Positions 18,560-27,506 of a DNA stretch of 48,244 bases are shown here, one piece after another. Location: NCBI GenBank assembly GCA_016209145.1, contig JACQWT010000046.1, positions 7,564-55,807 on the forward strand. The letters run 5' to 3'. The stretch comes from Deltaproteobacteria bacterium. GTDB taxonomy: Bacteria; Myxococcota_A; Polyangia; Polyangiales; Polyangiaceae. Below the pieces are notes generated by a model. It was not told where the DNA came from. It did no database searches and saw only the letters and a program-made list of their open reading frames with translations. Positions within the stretch are counted from its first letter, which is position 1; every line of letters starts with the position of its first letter. A program made the position numbers and the translations under genes.

Positions 18560-20487
18560 ATGCCGCCCGATGAAACCGCCGCTGAGCAAGGCTCCGAGCT
18601 GCAGGCCGTGGGCCTGGCCGAGTTGCTGCGCCACACCGAACGTCTCGTGGCCGAAGGCCATGCCGAGCAGGCCGAGGCGCTGCTGCGCGGCTTGGTCGCG
18701 CAGCTCGCCCCCGTGCACCTTGCGCTGGGCCGGCTGCTGCTCGGCAAGGGCGAGCTCGACGGTGCCATCGCGCTGCTCGGCGTGGCCGCCCTTGTGCAGG
18801 GACGGTCCCTCACGCCGTGCTCGCGCTCGGCAGCGCGCTCGCCCGGGCGGGCCGGCCGGCCGAGGCGGCCGAGGTGCTGGAGGCGGCGGGTCACGAGCAC
18901 CCTGGCTCGCCCCCGCTGCTGCGCCTGCTCGGCACCAGCCTGCTCGCCGCCGGCCGCTTGGAGCAGGCGCTCTCCTGCCTGGAGCAGGCGGCAGCGCTGG
19001 CGCCGGAGCACCCGGGCAGCCACCAGGCCCTCGGCGTGGTGCTGGCGCGGCTCGGGCGCTTCTGCGCCGCAGCAGAGAGCTTCCGTCGCGCCGTGTCGCT
19101 GGCGCCTGCGAACGCCGAGGCATGGAACAACCTCGCGGCCGCCTGCCACGACCAGGGCCTGCACGAGGAGGGCCGGCGCGCCTCGGAGCAGGCCCTGGCG
19201 CTCGCTCCCGACTCACTGCCGGCCAGAGCTAACTTCCTCTTCTACGCCAACACCGACCCGAGCCTCGCGCCGGCCGACCTGTTCGAGCGGCACCGGAGCT
19301 GGGGCCGACGGCTGGAGCAGCTCGTCGCCCCCGACCGGCTGCCGCATGGCCCCCCGGCCGAGCCCGAGCGCATGCTGCGCATCGGCTACCTCTCGCCCGA
19401 CCTGCGCGGCCACTCGGTCGCCTTCTTCATCATGCCCCTGTTGCTGCACCACGACCGGCGGCGCTTCGAGATCGTGGGCTACTTCGACCACGCCGCGGCC
19501 GACGCCATCACGGCGCAGATCCGCCCGCGGTGCGACCTCTTCCGCGAGGTGGCGCACCTTGGCGACGCCGCCCTGAGCCAGCTCATCCGACAGGACGACG
19601 TGGACATCCTGGTGGATCTCGCCGGCTACAGCTCGGGCGGCAGGATGGGCGTGCTGGCGCGCAGGCCGGCACCCGTGCAGGTGAGCTACCTCGGCTACCT
19701 GAACACCACGGGGCTCTCGACCGTGGACGCCCGGATCACCGACGCGCTCGCCGATCCGCCTGGCCGCACCGAGGGGCTTCACACGGAGAGGCTGCTGCGG
19801 CCGTTCCCGAGCTTTCTCTGCTACATGCCGCCGTCAGCGGCTCCGCAAGTGGCCGAGGCTCCGTCGCTGCGGGAGGGCCGACCGACCTTTGGCTCGTTCA
19901 ACCACTTGCGCAAGCTGAGCGAGGCGGCGGTGAGGCTGTTCGCCGCGGTGCTGCGGCAAGAGCCAGGGGCGAGGCTCCTGCTCAAGTGCTGCTCGCTCGG
20001 GGAGCCGGCCTGCAGCTCGCGCGTCAGAAGCTGGTTTGCGGCCGAGGGCATCGAGGGCGACCGGCTGGAGCTGCGCGGGCCGCAGGCCGCGCTTGGCGAG
20101 CACCTGGCGAGCTACGCGCTGGTGGACGTGGCCCTGGACAGCTTCCCGTACCACGGCACGACCACGACCTGCGAGGCGCTGTGGATGGGGGTGCCAGTGG
20201 TGACGCTGGCGGGCAACAGCCATCGGAGCCGGGTCGGGGCGAGCGTGCTCGGCAACGTGGGGCTCGGGCAGCTTGTGGCCGAGAACGAGCAGGGGTTCGT
20301 GGAGCGGGCAGTCGAGGTAGCCCGGGACGTGGCCTGGCGCGCCGAGCTGCGGGCCGGGCTGCGGGAGGGGATGGCGTGCTCGCCACTCATGGACGGGGCG
20401 GGCCACGCGCGGGCGCTGTGCGATGCCTACGTGCAGTTGTGGCGTGGCTGGTGCGCGCACGACGCGGCTGGCGGCGGAGGCAGCTAG
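18560..20487 (+). pseudogene. TPR + O-GlcNAc transferase-like glycosyltransferase, with a frameshift
   Basis: The ATG at 18560 has a GGGGA ribosome site. The first 80 codons encode TPR-like helices (AEQAEALLRGLVAQL, LALGRLLLGKGELDGAIALLG). Near 18796-18817 the coding frame shifts by one base. The other frame continues without a gap as ALGSALARAGRPAEAAEVLE and on to 20487. TPR units run to about 19240. The glycosyltransferase 41 domain then follows: RIGYLSPDLRGHSVAFF, DILVDLAGYSSGGR, RPAPVQVSYLGYLNTTGL, FGSFNHLRKLS and GVPVVTLAGNSHRSR. These UDP-sugar-binding motifs are intact. The frame break may be a sequencing error, programmed, or real; a GTG at 18817 could still start the catalytic part alone. 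Confidence 0.75.
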
Positions 20488-20542
20488 AGCGCTCAGGCTC
20501 GGTGGCGTGGCCGCGAGCCCGAGCCCCGAGGCGGCTCGGCGA

Positions 20543-20643
20543 GGTCGCCACGCGAACGCCCGTATTCCGCGCACTCGGGGCCCGACCTCGGCCAGGTCGC
20601 CATGCGAATGCCCGTATTCCGTGCACTCAGGGCCCGACCTCGG
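20543..20643. repeat. 52-bp tandem duplication
   Basis: 20543-20594 is repeated at 20595-20643 with four substitutions and the last three bases lacking. Each unit holds GCCCGTATTCCG. It spans the gap between two convergent genes, and the stop of the mutase gene (20627) lies inside the second unit. Confidence 0.85.
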
Positions 20644-22188
20644 TCCTGACCCCGGCCCCGGCCCGCGCCCGCACCTCGCGCTCCATGCGCCGGAGCAGCC
20701 CATCGGGCTCACGGATGGCGAGGGCCACGATCTCGTCGGCACGCTGCTGCGTGTCGCTCACGGCGAAGCAGCGCATCTGCGGCGCATTGCCCGAGGGCCG
20801 CAGGTGCGCGATGTCGCCGCCCGCGAAGAGCACGCGCACGCCGTCGAGGAAGTTGATGCGCGCCACCGGGCCGAAGCCATCCGCGGCGGTGAAGTACCGC
20901 CCCAGCGCGGCCGCGAGCGCCCGCGCCCCGGCGGCGCGCGGATCGGCGTCGTCGAGGACCAGTGCCGGCACGCCGCCGGCGCGGCTTGCGACCACGGCGC
21001 CAGGGCGCAGCTCCAGCTCGAGCATCTCGGGATCGGCCGGGCTCAGGGCAGCAAGGATCGCGCGGCTCGCCTCCGGCGGGAACCGGTCGATAAGGCCGGC
21101 CCGCGTCGCACGGGGCGGAAGCTCGCCGAAGAGTTCTTCGCGATCCATGACGACCCGTCCCAGCTGGCCGTGGACGACGGAGTGATCGAACGCCTGCTGG
21201 AAATTCATCCAGGCGCGGTCCTGGAGGAAAAAAACCAGGACGGACCGGCCGCCACCGTGCCCAGCACGTCGCCGCGGCGAAAGCGGCCCGTCTCGTCCAC
21301 GACGAGCGGCCGGTCGCCGTCGCCGTCGGTCGAGACGAGAGCGTCGGCGCGGTGCTCCGCCACGAGCGCCGCGTAGCGAGCCTCCTGCGCAGGCGAGATG
21401 TCCTCCGTGTCCACGGGCACGAACTCCTCGCTGCGCCCGACGGCAACCACGTCCGCGCCGAGCGCTGCGAAGATCTGCACCAGCAGATCGCGTCCCACCG
21501 CGCCGTGCTGGTAGACGACGATGCGCCGGCCGGCAAGCGGACGAGCGTCGCCGAAGGCGCCCGCGTAGCGCGCGACGTAGGCCCGCTCGGCCCCGGGGTG
21601 GGCCGGCTCCGGCTCGAACCGCCGCTTGAGCATGCCGCGCGCGTCGAAGGGGCTCTCTTGCTCGCCCTGCGCATACGCGGCCGTGCGCGCGGCGCCGACG
21701 GCGGCGATGATGCCGGCCTCGTCCGCCTTCAGGATCTCGCCGCTCTTGCGGTAGAACTTGACCCCGTTGCGGTCGGCCGGGATGTGGCTGCCCGTGACCA
21801 TGACGCAGGCCATCGGCTCCTTGCCGGCGCCGGGATCTCGCCGCATGGCCCAGTGTGCCAGCGCCGGCGTGGGGATCCGGCCGCAGTGTACCGGGCGCAG
21901 GCCGGCGTCGCGCGCGGCGCGCGCCACGGCGCGGGCGATGCGCGGGCTACTCTCCAGGCCGGTGGTCGGATCGGTCAGCCGCAAATCTTCCGCGATTGCC
22001 AGCGCCTCACCCGGATCGAGCTCGGCGCGGCTCTTGAGGTACGCGAGGAAGCCGCTCGTCGCGACGCAGATCTCCAAGTCCGTCATGTCGCGCACGAGAC
22101 CGCGCAAGCCGCTCGTGCCGAAGCGAAGCTCGACGGGCGTATGCTCAAACCACGCCGGTGGCCCGATGCTGGACTGCCCTGGCTGCAT
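20627..22188 (-). pseudogene. Phosphomannomutase/phosphoglucomutase split in two, domain III missing
   Basis: The upstream reading frame (22188 to 21205, 327 residues) carries domain I with catalytic VTGSHIPADRNGVKFY, and domain II with the metal site STDGDGDRPLV. It stops just after GDVLGTVAAG, the start of domain III. A second frame (21208 to 20627, 193 residues) starts at an ATG overlapping that stop (ATGA) and carries the C-terminal part: ELPPRATRAGLIDRFPPEAS and the phosphate-binding LRPSGNAPQMRCFA of domain IV. Compared with the family as I remember it, about 100 residues of domain III, including the sugar-binding GWEANGGF, are missing. The junction lies at a run of seven A/T. The product would make mannose- or glucose-phosphate interconversion, but this copy is probably inactive. 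Confidence 0.75.
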
Positions 22189-22243
22189 GTGCGCGCTCCT
22201 GCTCGCCGTCGCGCCGAGCGCCGCGGCCTCCGCCCCGCCCCGC

Positions 22244-23161
22244 TCAGCGACCCCAACCGGGGGGGTATCCCGCGCCCGGCGGGTATCCGGCGCCCGGGGG
22301 ATAGCCCGGGGCGGGCGCCTGGCCCATCCCCGGCCCTGCCAGCCTGGCCTCCGAGGGCAGGAGCTTGGGCGCAGTCGGCGGGATCGGCTCGCCGCCCTTG
22401 GCGAGGTAGTCGGCGTAGATCTGATAGCGCAAGTGCAACATGCCGATCATCAGGATGACCGAGGCCGGGTAGATCCCGATGCCACAGCACAACAGGCCCA
22501 CGAAGCTGATGCCGAAGGCGATGAAGGCGTAGATCAGATTCGCGACGAATACCCGCACCCACGTTGCCTTGGCGTAGGCCCAGAGCTTGCCGAACGCGAG
22601 CGCGCCGCCGATGTCCTCCATCAGCTCCGCGCGCGTCTGGGCGGCGCCCACCACCGCCTGGGAGAAGAGCATGAAGGCCACCGCGAACAGCCCGAACAGG
22701 GCGAGCGGCACGAACATCAGCGCCGGCTCCCTCGTCACGTTCACGAGCACGGCGCCGAGCACGAAGGACGCGAAGTACGCCACCCCCACGACGAACCCGA
22801 TGGGGAAGGCGACGACGAGGTTGGCCACGAAGGGCTTAATCCCCCGCTCCACGTAGTGCATCAGGTCCGCGAAGTCGAGCTTGGGCACCGGCGTGGGATG
22901 AGCGCGCACGAGCCGCTGGAAGATCTCGCAGAACCACCCCATCAGCGCGATCGGCCCGACGATCGGGATGATCATGAAGACGAGGCCAATCAACACGTTC
23001 GACTTCCAGTCCGGACTGGCGAAGGCGAACTTGACGGCCGCGACCGGGCTCACGCCGGCTGTGGCCTGGGCTCCGGGCGGCATCCCGGGGGCCGGGGCCG
23101 GGGGATAGGCCGGCGGCGCGGGGCCAGGGGCGTAGGCTTGCGCGTAGGGGGGCGACTGCAT
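22244..23161 (-). CDS. DUF4013-like integral membrane protein
   Basis: 305 residues with a Pro/Tyr/Ala-rich cytoplasmic N-terminus (1-38), about five or six hydrophobic segments, and a C-terminal tail of GYPPGAGYPPG repeats. Segments include NVLIGLVFMIIPIVGPIALMG, PFVANLVVAFPIGFVVGVAY, LFGLFAVAFMLFSQAVVGAA and AFIAFGISFVGLLCCGIGIY. The pattern of a first helix pair followed by an amphipathic FxxLVRAHPTPVPKLD segment resembles DUF4013 membrane proteins, whose function is unknown. It sits 22 bases after the PRPP synthetase gene on the same strand and is probably co-transcribed with it. No transporter signature is seen. Confidence 0.8.
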   Translation of the reverse strand: MQSPPYAQAYAPGPAPPAYPPAPAPGMPPGAQATAGVSPVAAVKFAFASPDWKSNVLIGLVFMIIPIVGPIALMGWFCEIFQRLVRAHPTPVPKLDFADLMHYVERGIKPFVANLVVAFPIGFVVGVAYFASFVLGAVLVNVTREPALMFVPLALFGLFAVAFMLFSQAVVGAAQTRAELMEDIGGALAFGKLWAYAKATWVRVFVANLIYAFIAFGISFVGLLCCGIGIYPASVILMIGMLHLRYQIYADYLAKGGEPIPPTAPKLLPSEARLAGPGMGQAPAPGYPPGAGYPPGAGYPPGWGR

Positions 23162-23183
23162 AGGCGGGGATGCTAGCAGATTC

Positions 23184-24119
23184 TCACCGGTGCTCCACTG
23201 CGCCGGCCAGGAGCGCGGCGACCGACACGACGTGGCCGCCGCGCTGGGCGAGCTGTAGGCTACGCGGGTGTGAGCTCGTGCCGCTGACGCTGGTGAGCAA
23301 GCCCGAGCCGTACAGGGCGTCCAGGGCGCCGTCGGGCAGCACGAGGTGGCTCGCCACGGCGTGCAGCTCGCTCGCGCCGCCGTCGCGGTAGGCGCGGGCC
23401 GCCTGGAGCAGCGACGAGCCCGTGCGGATCATGTCGTCGTACACGATCACGACCTTGCCGCTCACGTCGGCGTTGATGCCCGTCACCGCGAGCTCCCCGC
23501 TCGCCGGATCGCGCCGCTTGTAGACGAAGGCCGGCTCCGCGCCGAGGCGGCGGGCCAGCCGCTCGACCCACTTGGCGCGCCCCGCGTCGGTGGCGCCGAG
23601 CACGTACGGGCGATCCTGGGCGGCGCGCGCGATGGCCGCGGCGAGCACGGGCGCCGCCCAGACGTGGTGCGTGACGTGGGCGTCGCCGAAGTACAGCTCG
23701 ATGCCCTCGGTGTGCAGATCGAGCAGGAAGATCCGCGTGCCTGCCTGGCACGGCGGAATGGCCGAGATGAGCCGCGCGCGCGTCTTGGCTGTCACCACCT
23801 CGCCCGGCCGGCTCGCGCGCTCCATCGTCGAGTAGCCGAAGTAGGGCATGACCAACGAGAGCGTGCGCGCGCCCGCGCGCGAGATGGCACAGCCCAGGTC
23901 GAATAGCTCGAGCCAATCGTGCTCGCCCGGCGTGCCCCCCAACAGCACCACGTCACGGCCCCAGGGATCGTCGAGCAGGCGCAGGTAGCGCTCGCCGTCC
24001 GGGAAGAGCTTGCGCTCGACCGCGCCACGCTCGAAGGCGGCGGCCGCGGCGAGCTCCGGGGCGAGGTAGTCGTAGGAAGCGATGGAGAAGAGCAGCTTGC
24101 GAGTCTCGGATGCGCTCAT
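23184..24119 (-). CDS. prs: Ribose-phosphate pyrophosphokinase (PRPP synthetase)
   Basis: 311 residues. It should transfer pyrophosphate from ATP to ribose 5-phosphate to make PRPP for nucleotide, His and Trp synthesis. The N-terminal half has the family LFSIASYDYL and FPDGERYLRL patterns, and LVMPYFGYSTMERAS matches the ATP-loop segment. DLHTEGIELYFG is the metal-binding motif, and VIVYDDMIRTGSSLLQAA is the PRPP-binding loop with both acidic residues and Thr-Gly. Divergence is notable: classical enzymes read DLHxxQIQGFF and VDDxxDTxGT. This copy is therefore a distant member, perhaps of the type-III or archaeal-like branch, or a specialised paralogue. It lies 15 bases downstream of the AttH-like gene. 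Confidence 0.82.
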   Translation of the reverse strand: MSASETRKLLFSIASYDYLAPELAAAAAFERGAVERKLFPDGERYLRLLDDPWGRDVVLLGGTPGEHDWLELFDLGCAISRAGARTLSLVMPYFGYSTMERASRPGEVVTAKTRARLISAIPPCQAGTRIFLLDLHTEGIELYFGDAHVTHHVWAAPVLAAAIARAAQDRPYVLGATDAGRAKWVERLARRLGAEPAFVYKRRDPASGELAVTGINADVSGKVVIVYDDMIRTGSSLLQAARAYRDGGASELHAVASHLVLPDGALDALYGSGLLTSVSGTSSHPRSLQLAQRGGHVVSVAALLAGAVEHR

Positions 24120-24134
24120 CGCAGCTCCGTCGCG

Positions 24135-25124
24135 CTACACCAGCATCCGCACGCCGTGGCTCGCATCCTTGGTGCCGATCTCGAGCGCCGCGGCGCGCGT
24201 CGTGAGCACGAGCGGCGCTCGGCCCGCCAGGGCCAGCCGCAGGCGGCCCTCGGCGATCTTGGAGTTCAGGCAGTACGTCATCGCGCCGTCCGGGTTCTCG
24301 TAGTACAGGCCCGCGAAGTCGCGCGTGGGAGCAGACAGCTCGCCCTCGATGTGCCCGAGGTCGCTGTGCGCCCGGAAGCTCCAGGAGCGCGGCGTGATGG
24401 TGGCCCGGGCGCGCAGGATGTCGGCGGGCCGGTTGAAGTCGTAGCGCACGCCCCGGTGGCGCAGGCACAGCACCGTCAGCGGCGGCAGGAGCACCGGCCC
24501 CACCTTGACGCGCGCCGTCACTCCCTCGAGCACCGCGTCCTCGCCCTCGTCCCACTGGTTGCAGTGCGCCCAGCCGTAGAGCTCGGCGTGACGGCGGCCC
24601 CAGTTGTGCCCCTGCATGCCGCGCCAGCCCTCGACCTCGACCTCGGCCCCGCCCACCGAGTAGCGGCCCACGAAGCGGGAGTCGGGGTGAGGCGTGACGA
24701 GCTTGGAGCTGGGGAGCCTGCCCTCGTACATCCGCGGATGGAAGAAGGGCACGAGCGGCGGCGCGTCCGTGGTGAAGTCCAGATCCCACGAGATCCTCCG
24801 GCCGCCGCTCTCGACCGCGCCTTGGGTGTGGCCCTCCGCGAAGCACAGCGCGGCGACGCGGGCGCCCAGCGCCTCGCGCGAGAAGCTCGCCTCGCGCCAC
24901 GCGGCGATCTGCTTGGTGGCGACGTGCTCGCCCTGGCGGTCGAAGGCGATGGCCCATGCCTCGGCAACCGGCTCCGCGACCCCGCGGCGGTCGAGAATGG
25001 TGGCCTTGAGCCACAGAGCCCGGCGGCCGTCGGGTTCGTTGAGCTTGAGGAAGTAGCTCTCCACGTGCCCGCGCCCGGCGTGAGCCGGGTCGAAGCGAAC
25101 CGCGTTCCAGTGCTGTTCGGTCAT
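24135..25124 (-). CDS. AttH/CrtC-like lipocalin-fold protein
   Basis: 329 residues from ATG 25124. The frame is open upstream, but similarity and composition change at this ATG. The sequence has YFLKLNEPDGRRALWLKATI near the N-terminus and GWRGMQGHNWGRRHAELYGWAHCNQWD in the middle. That His/Asn/Trp-rich pattern is typical of AttH and carotenoid 1,2-hydratase-like (CrtC) proteins, which have a double lipocalin fold. Members hydrate carotenoids or cyclise tocopherol precursors, but most of the family is uncharacterised. No signal peptide is visible, so it is likely cytoplasmic. The next genes (PRPP synthetase, membrane protein) do not reveal the substrate. Confidence 0.7.
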   Translation of the reverse strand: MTEQHWNAVRFDPAHAGRGHVESYFLKLNEPDGRRALWLKATILDRRGVAEPVAEAWAIAFDRQGEHVATKQIAAWREASFSREALGARVAALCFAEGHTQGAVESGGRRISWDLDFTTDAPPLVPFFHPRMYEGRLPSSKLVTPHPDSRFVGRYSVGGAEVEVEGWRGMQGHNWGRRHAELYGWAHCNQWDEGEDAVLEGVTARVKVGPVLLPPLTVLCLRHRGVRYDFNRPADILRARATITPRSWSFRAHSDLGHIEGELSAPTRDFAGLYYENPDGAMTYCLNSKIAEGRLRLALAGRAPLVLTTRAAALEIGTKDASHGVRMLV

Positions 25125-25189
25125 CGGCGTCAGGTCGCGATTCGGCCAGAGCCGCCGCCGGAAAGCAAGGGGGTCGGGCTCGCGGCCGC

Positions 25190-25957
25190 CTACGGCACCT
25201 TGCTCGGCTCGGCGATCGCGCCGCCCGCGCGCACGTAGTCCGCGATCCGCCGGCCGAGCGCGGTGTCGGCCTCGACGCAGGCGCGGCTCACGACTCCCAT
25301 GCTCGCGCCCTTGCACTCCTTGGCCAGCCGCAGGTACGCCTCGTTGATGGCCCCGTCCCGGCGCAGCGCCTCGCGCATCTCGACCTCCAGGCGCTGCCAG
25401 ACGATGCGCGCGCTCTTGGGGCGCGGCGCCGGCTGCAGGGTGAGCTCGCCGTCCGCCAGCGTGACGCACGCGCCGTCCCAGCGCAGCACGTCGTAGCCGC
25501 CGCCGGCGCCGCTGACCTGGATGCCACCCGCGCTCTCGGCGCGGCGGCGCAGGACCAGGACCTCCTCGTCGAACTCCAGGGTTTCCTCCGAGGCGCCCCC
25601 GCCGGAGGCGTTCCAGGCCCGCACCTTGCCGCGCAGGTACCCGCGCGTGAACGGTGAGCTCTTGTGCAGAAGCGCGAGCGCGACCGTCGGGTAGTCCCCG
25701 TCGCAGAGGCGAGCGGCGAAGGCGGGAGCGGGCAGGCACAGCTCCGCAGGGCCGGCGGCGCAGGTGCGCAGCAGCCTCTCGGGCGCGGGCTTGGCCGGCG
25801 CGGCGGAGGGCGCACGGGAAACCGGCGCGTCCGTCGCGGCGGCGGGCGCGCTCGCACAGGACGCTGGCGTCGCTGGCTCGGCCGGCACCGGTGCGGTGCC
25901 GGCGCAGGCGAGAAGGGCGAGCGAGGCGACGATGCCGATGCTGTTTTCCCGCCGCAT
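25190..25957 (-). CDS. Lipoprotein of unknown function
   Basis: 255 residues from ATG 25957. A short signal sequence MRRENSIGIVASLALLAC ends in a lipobox LLAC, then an Ala/Pro linker. The mature part (about 65-255) has paired cysteines (TCAAGPAELCLPAP, ECKG, RACVEAD), suggesting disulfides and an extracytoplasmic location. It contains alternating strand-like segments (TLEFDEEVLVLRRR, GGYDVLRWDGACVTLADGELTL) and a helical C-terminus. No known domain was recognised. It is the first gene of a minus-strand run of five and may share their promoter, located in the 120 bases before the divergent lipoprotein at 26078. Confidence 0.75.
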   Translation of the reverse strand: MRRENSIGIVASLALLACAGTAPVPAEPATPASCASAPAAATDAPVSRAPSAAPAKPAPERLLRTCAAGPAELCLPAPAFAARLCDGDYPTVALALLHKSSPFTRGYLRGKVRAWNASGGGASEETLEFDEEVLVLRRRAESAGGIQVSGAGGGYDVLRWDGACVTLADGELTLQPAPRPKSARIVWQRLEVEMREALRRDGAINEAYLRLAKECKGASMGVVSRACVEADTALGRRIADYVRAGGAIAEPSKVP

Positions 25958-26077
25958 GCCGCCAGGGAAGCGCCGCGCGGACAAGGCGTCAAGCGCGGGC
26001 GCCGGCAAGATCTCGCTTGTGCCCGTGCGCGACCGGGGCCATGCTGCGGCCCTCGCTACGCCAGGAGAGGGAACCCC

Positions 26078-26683
26078 ATGACGACGAAGCAAACACTGGC
26101 CGGGATGCTCGCACTGGTGGTTGCCGCCGCGCCGCTGGTGGCTGCTGCGGGCTGCAAGCTTCTGAAGAAGGGCGAGGAGACCAAGCCCGCGACAGCGGCG
26201 CCGGCAACGGCCGTGCCGCCACCGCCGCCACCCACGACGACGGCGGCAGCTTCCGAGGGCGATGTCAAGACCGACTACCCCAACATGATCCCGCAGCGGG
26301 AGACCGTGCGGCTGCTCAGGAATTTCACCGTCTATGCTGCGGCCGACCCCAACTCCAGGAAGATCACCGGCTTGGCCGTGGGGACTCTGGTCAACCTCAA
26401 GGCGAGCTACGGCGGCGAGTGGATGCTCATCGACTGGCCGAGCGGAGTGGGGCAGCTCTCGCCGGGCTGGATCCAGGTCCGGCTGGTCGACAACCGCGTC
26501 CAGAAGGTGGAGACGCCGGTCGATGCAGGTGTCGCGGATGCGGCCGCGCCCGTGGTCGATGCGGGAGCCCCAGTGGACGCGGGCACGACCGCGGCGGTCG
26601 ACGCGGGCAAGCCGGAGGAGAAGGCCGACGCCGGCCACAAGCGGCCCGTTTTCAAGATCCGCCTGCCCAAGGCGACGAAGTAG
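26078..26683 (+). CDS. Lipoprotein with SH3-like domain
   Basis: 201 residues. The ATG at 26078 follows an AGGAGAGG ribosome site by 9 bases. The signal peptide MTTKQTLAGMLALVVAAAPL ends at lipobox AAAGC (about residue 26). After a Thr/Pro/Ala linker, residues about 70-150 read VRLLRNFTVYAAADPNSRKITGLAVGTLVNLKASYGGEWMLIDWPS, a bacterial SH3-like pattern that often binds cell-wall peptides or proteins. The tail is rich in Val-Asp-Ala-Gly repeats, and the C-terminus is basic. It is divergent from the lipoprotein gene at 25957. Confidence 0.8.
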   Translation: MTTKQTLAGMLALVVAAAPLVAAAGCKLLKKGEETKPATAAPATAVPPPPPPTTTAAASEGDVKTDYPNMIPQRETVRLLRNFTVYAAADPNSRKITGLAVGTLVNLKASYGGEWMLIDWPSGVGQLSPGWIQVRLVDNRVQKVETPVDAGVADAAAPVVDAGAPVDAGTTAAVDAGKPEEKADAGHKRPVFKIRLPKATK

Positions 26684-26706
26684 CCGGCTTCGGCGACGCG
26701 GCTCGC

Positions 26707-27123
26707 CTACTCGTAGCGGACCTTGGTCGGATCGACGCGCGGCGGGGGCGCGATCGCGTCCGTGTCCGCGTCGGCGTCCGCGTCGGCACCGTGGCTGTCT
26801 GCCCCGGCAGTCGCGGCGTCCGCGGCCACGGCCGGCCCGGAGGCCCCACCTTCGTTCTCTGCCACTCGCTCCGGCGCCTGGACGGCCGGGGGCGGGATGT
26901 ACGGGCGGGGCACAGTGACGGCGTGTGCCACCCGGGCGATCTCGGGGAAGTGCGCGGCCGCCTGGGCGAGGAAGGCTGCACGCTCCGCGTCGCTCGGAGG
27001 CTCCACCCGCGCGCCTGCCGCGCGCAGGGCCTCGGAGAGCCGGTAGTACCAGGCCGCCATGGAGGCGTGGGCCTCCAGCAGGTTGCGCAGGGTCTCCTCG
27101 CTCACGATGACTGGACCCGCCAC
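26707..27123 (-). CDS. Small hypothetical protein
   Basis: 138 residues from GTG 27123, or slightly shorter from a second GTG at about 27108. The frame extends further upstream, but there it runs through repeat B2 and is not believable. The N-terminal half is helical (SEETLRNLLEAHASMAAWYYRLSEALRAAGA) and then LAQAAAHFPEIARVAH. The C-terminal half is Ala/Asp/Pro-rich and disordered. There is no signal peptide, membrane segment or known motif. It converges with the SH3 lipoprotein with a 23-base gap. I do not recognise it. Confidence 0.55.
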   Translation of the reverse strand: MAGPVIVSEETLRNLLEAHASMAAWYYRLSEALRAAGARVEPPSDAERAAFLAQAAAHFPEIARVAHAVTVPRPYIPPPAVQAPERVAENEGGASGPAVAADAATAGADSHGADADADADTDAIAPPPRVDPTKVRYE

Positions 27124-27210
27124 GGCGCGACCATAGCAGCTACCGGGCTCGTCTTGGGGCCGAGGTATGCCGCGCGCGGTGGTAGTATGCGGTTCCGGCA
27201 AGGACTTGCC

Positions 27211-27400
27211 GGTCAGGGCGAACGGGGTTGGGGCCCCGTTCGCGGGGTCTGGGGCGAAGCCCCAGCGTGGAATTCTCGCCGCGGACGGCTCGCCTGGGGC
27301 TACAGTGCGGAACGGCCGCGGGGCGTTGCCGGTCGCGTCTGCCCGCTCCGTTCGCGCAGGCGTATCGGTTTCACCGTTGAGCCGCAAGCGCAGCCCGCGC
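27211..27400 (+). repeat. Interspersed repeat B, copy 2
   Basis: 190 bases, the fullest copy. It carries GAACGGGG/CCCCGTTC near the 5' end, CTGGGGC-GAA-GCCCCAG at 27249-27265, and ends AGCGCAGCCCGCGC. It occupies most of the gap between the small hypothetical and the pseudokinase, ending 106 bases before the pseudokinase ATG, and so may lie in its 5' region. Confidence 0.85.
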
Positions 27401-27506
27401 GTAGTATACTTGCGGCCGGCGCTGCGGGGACTACCATCTTCCTCGGCTTGCGGCGGGCGCCGAGGGCGCGCACGGCTCGGCCCGCCCCGCGCCAGGACGA
27501 GCGAGC

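Noticed and set aside
20543-20643. Tandem unit as a CRISPR array
   Set aside because: Only two adjacent units with no spacers between them and no cas genes nearby.
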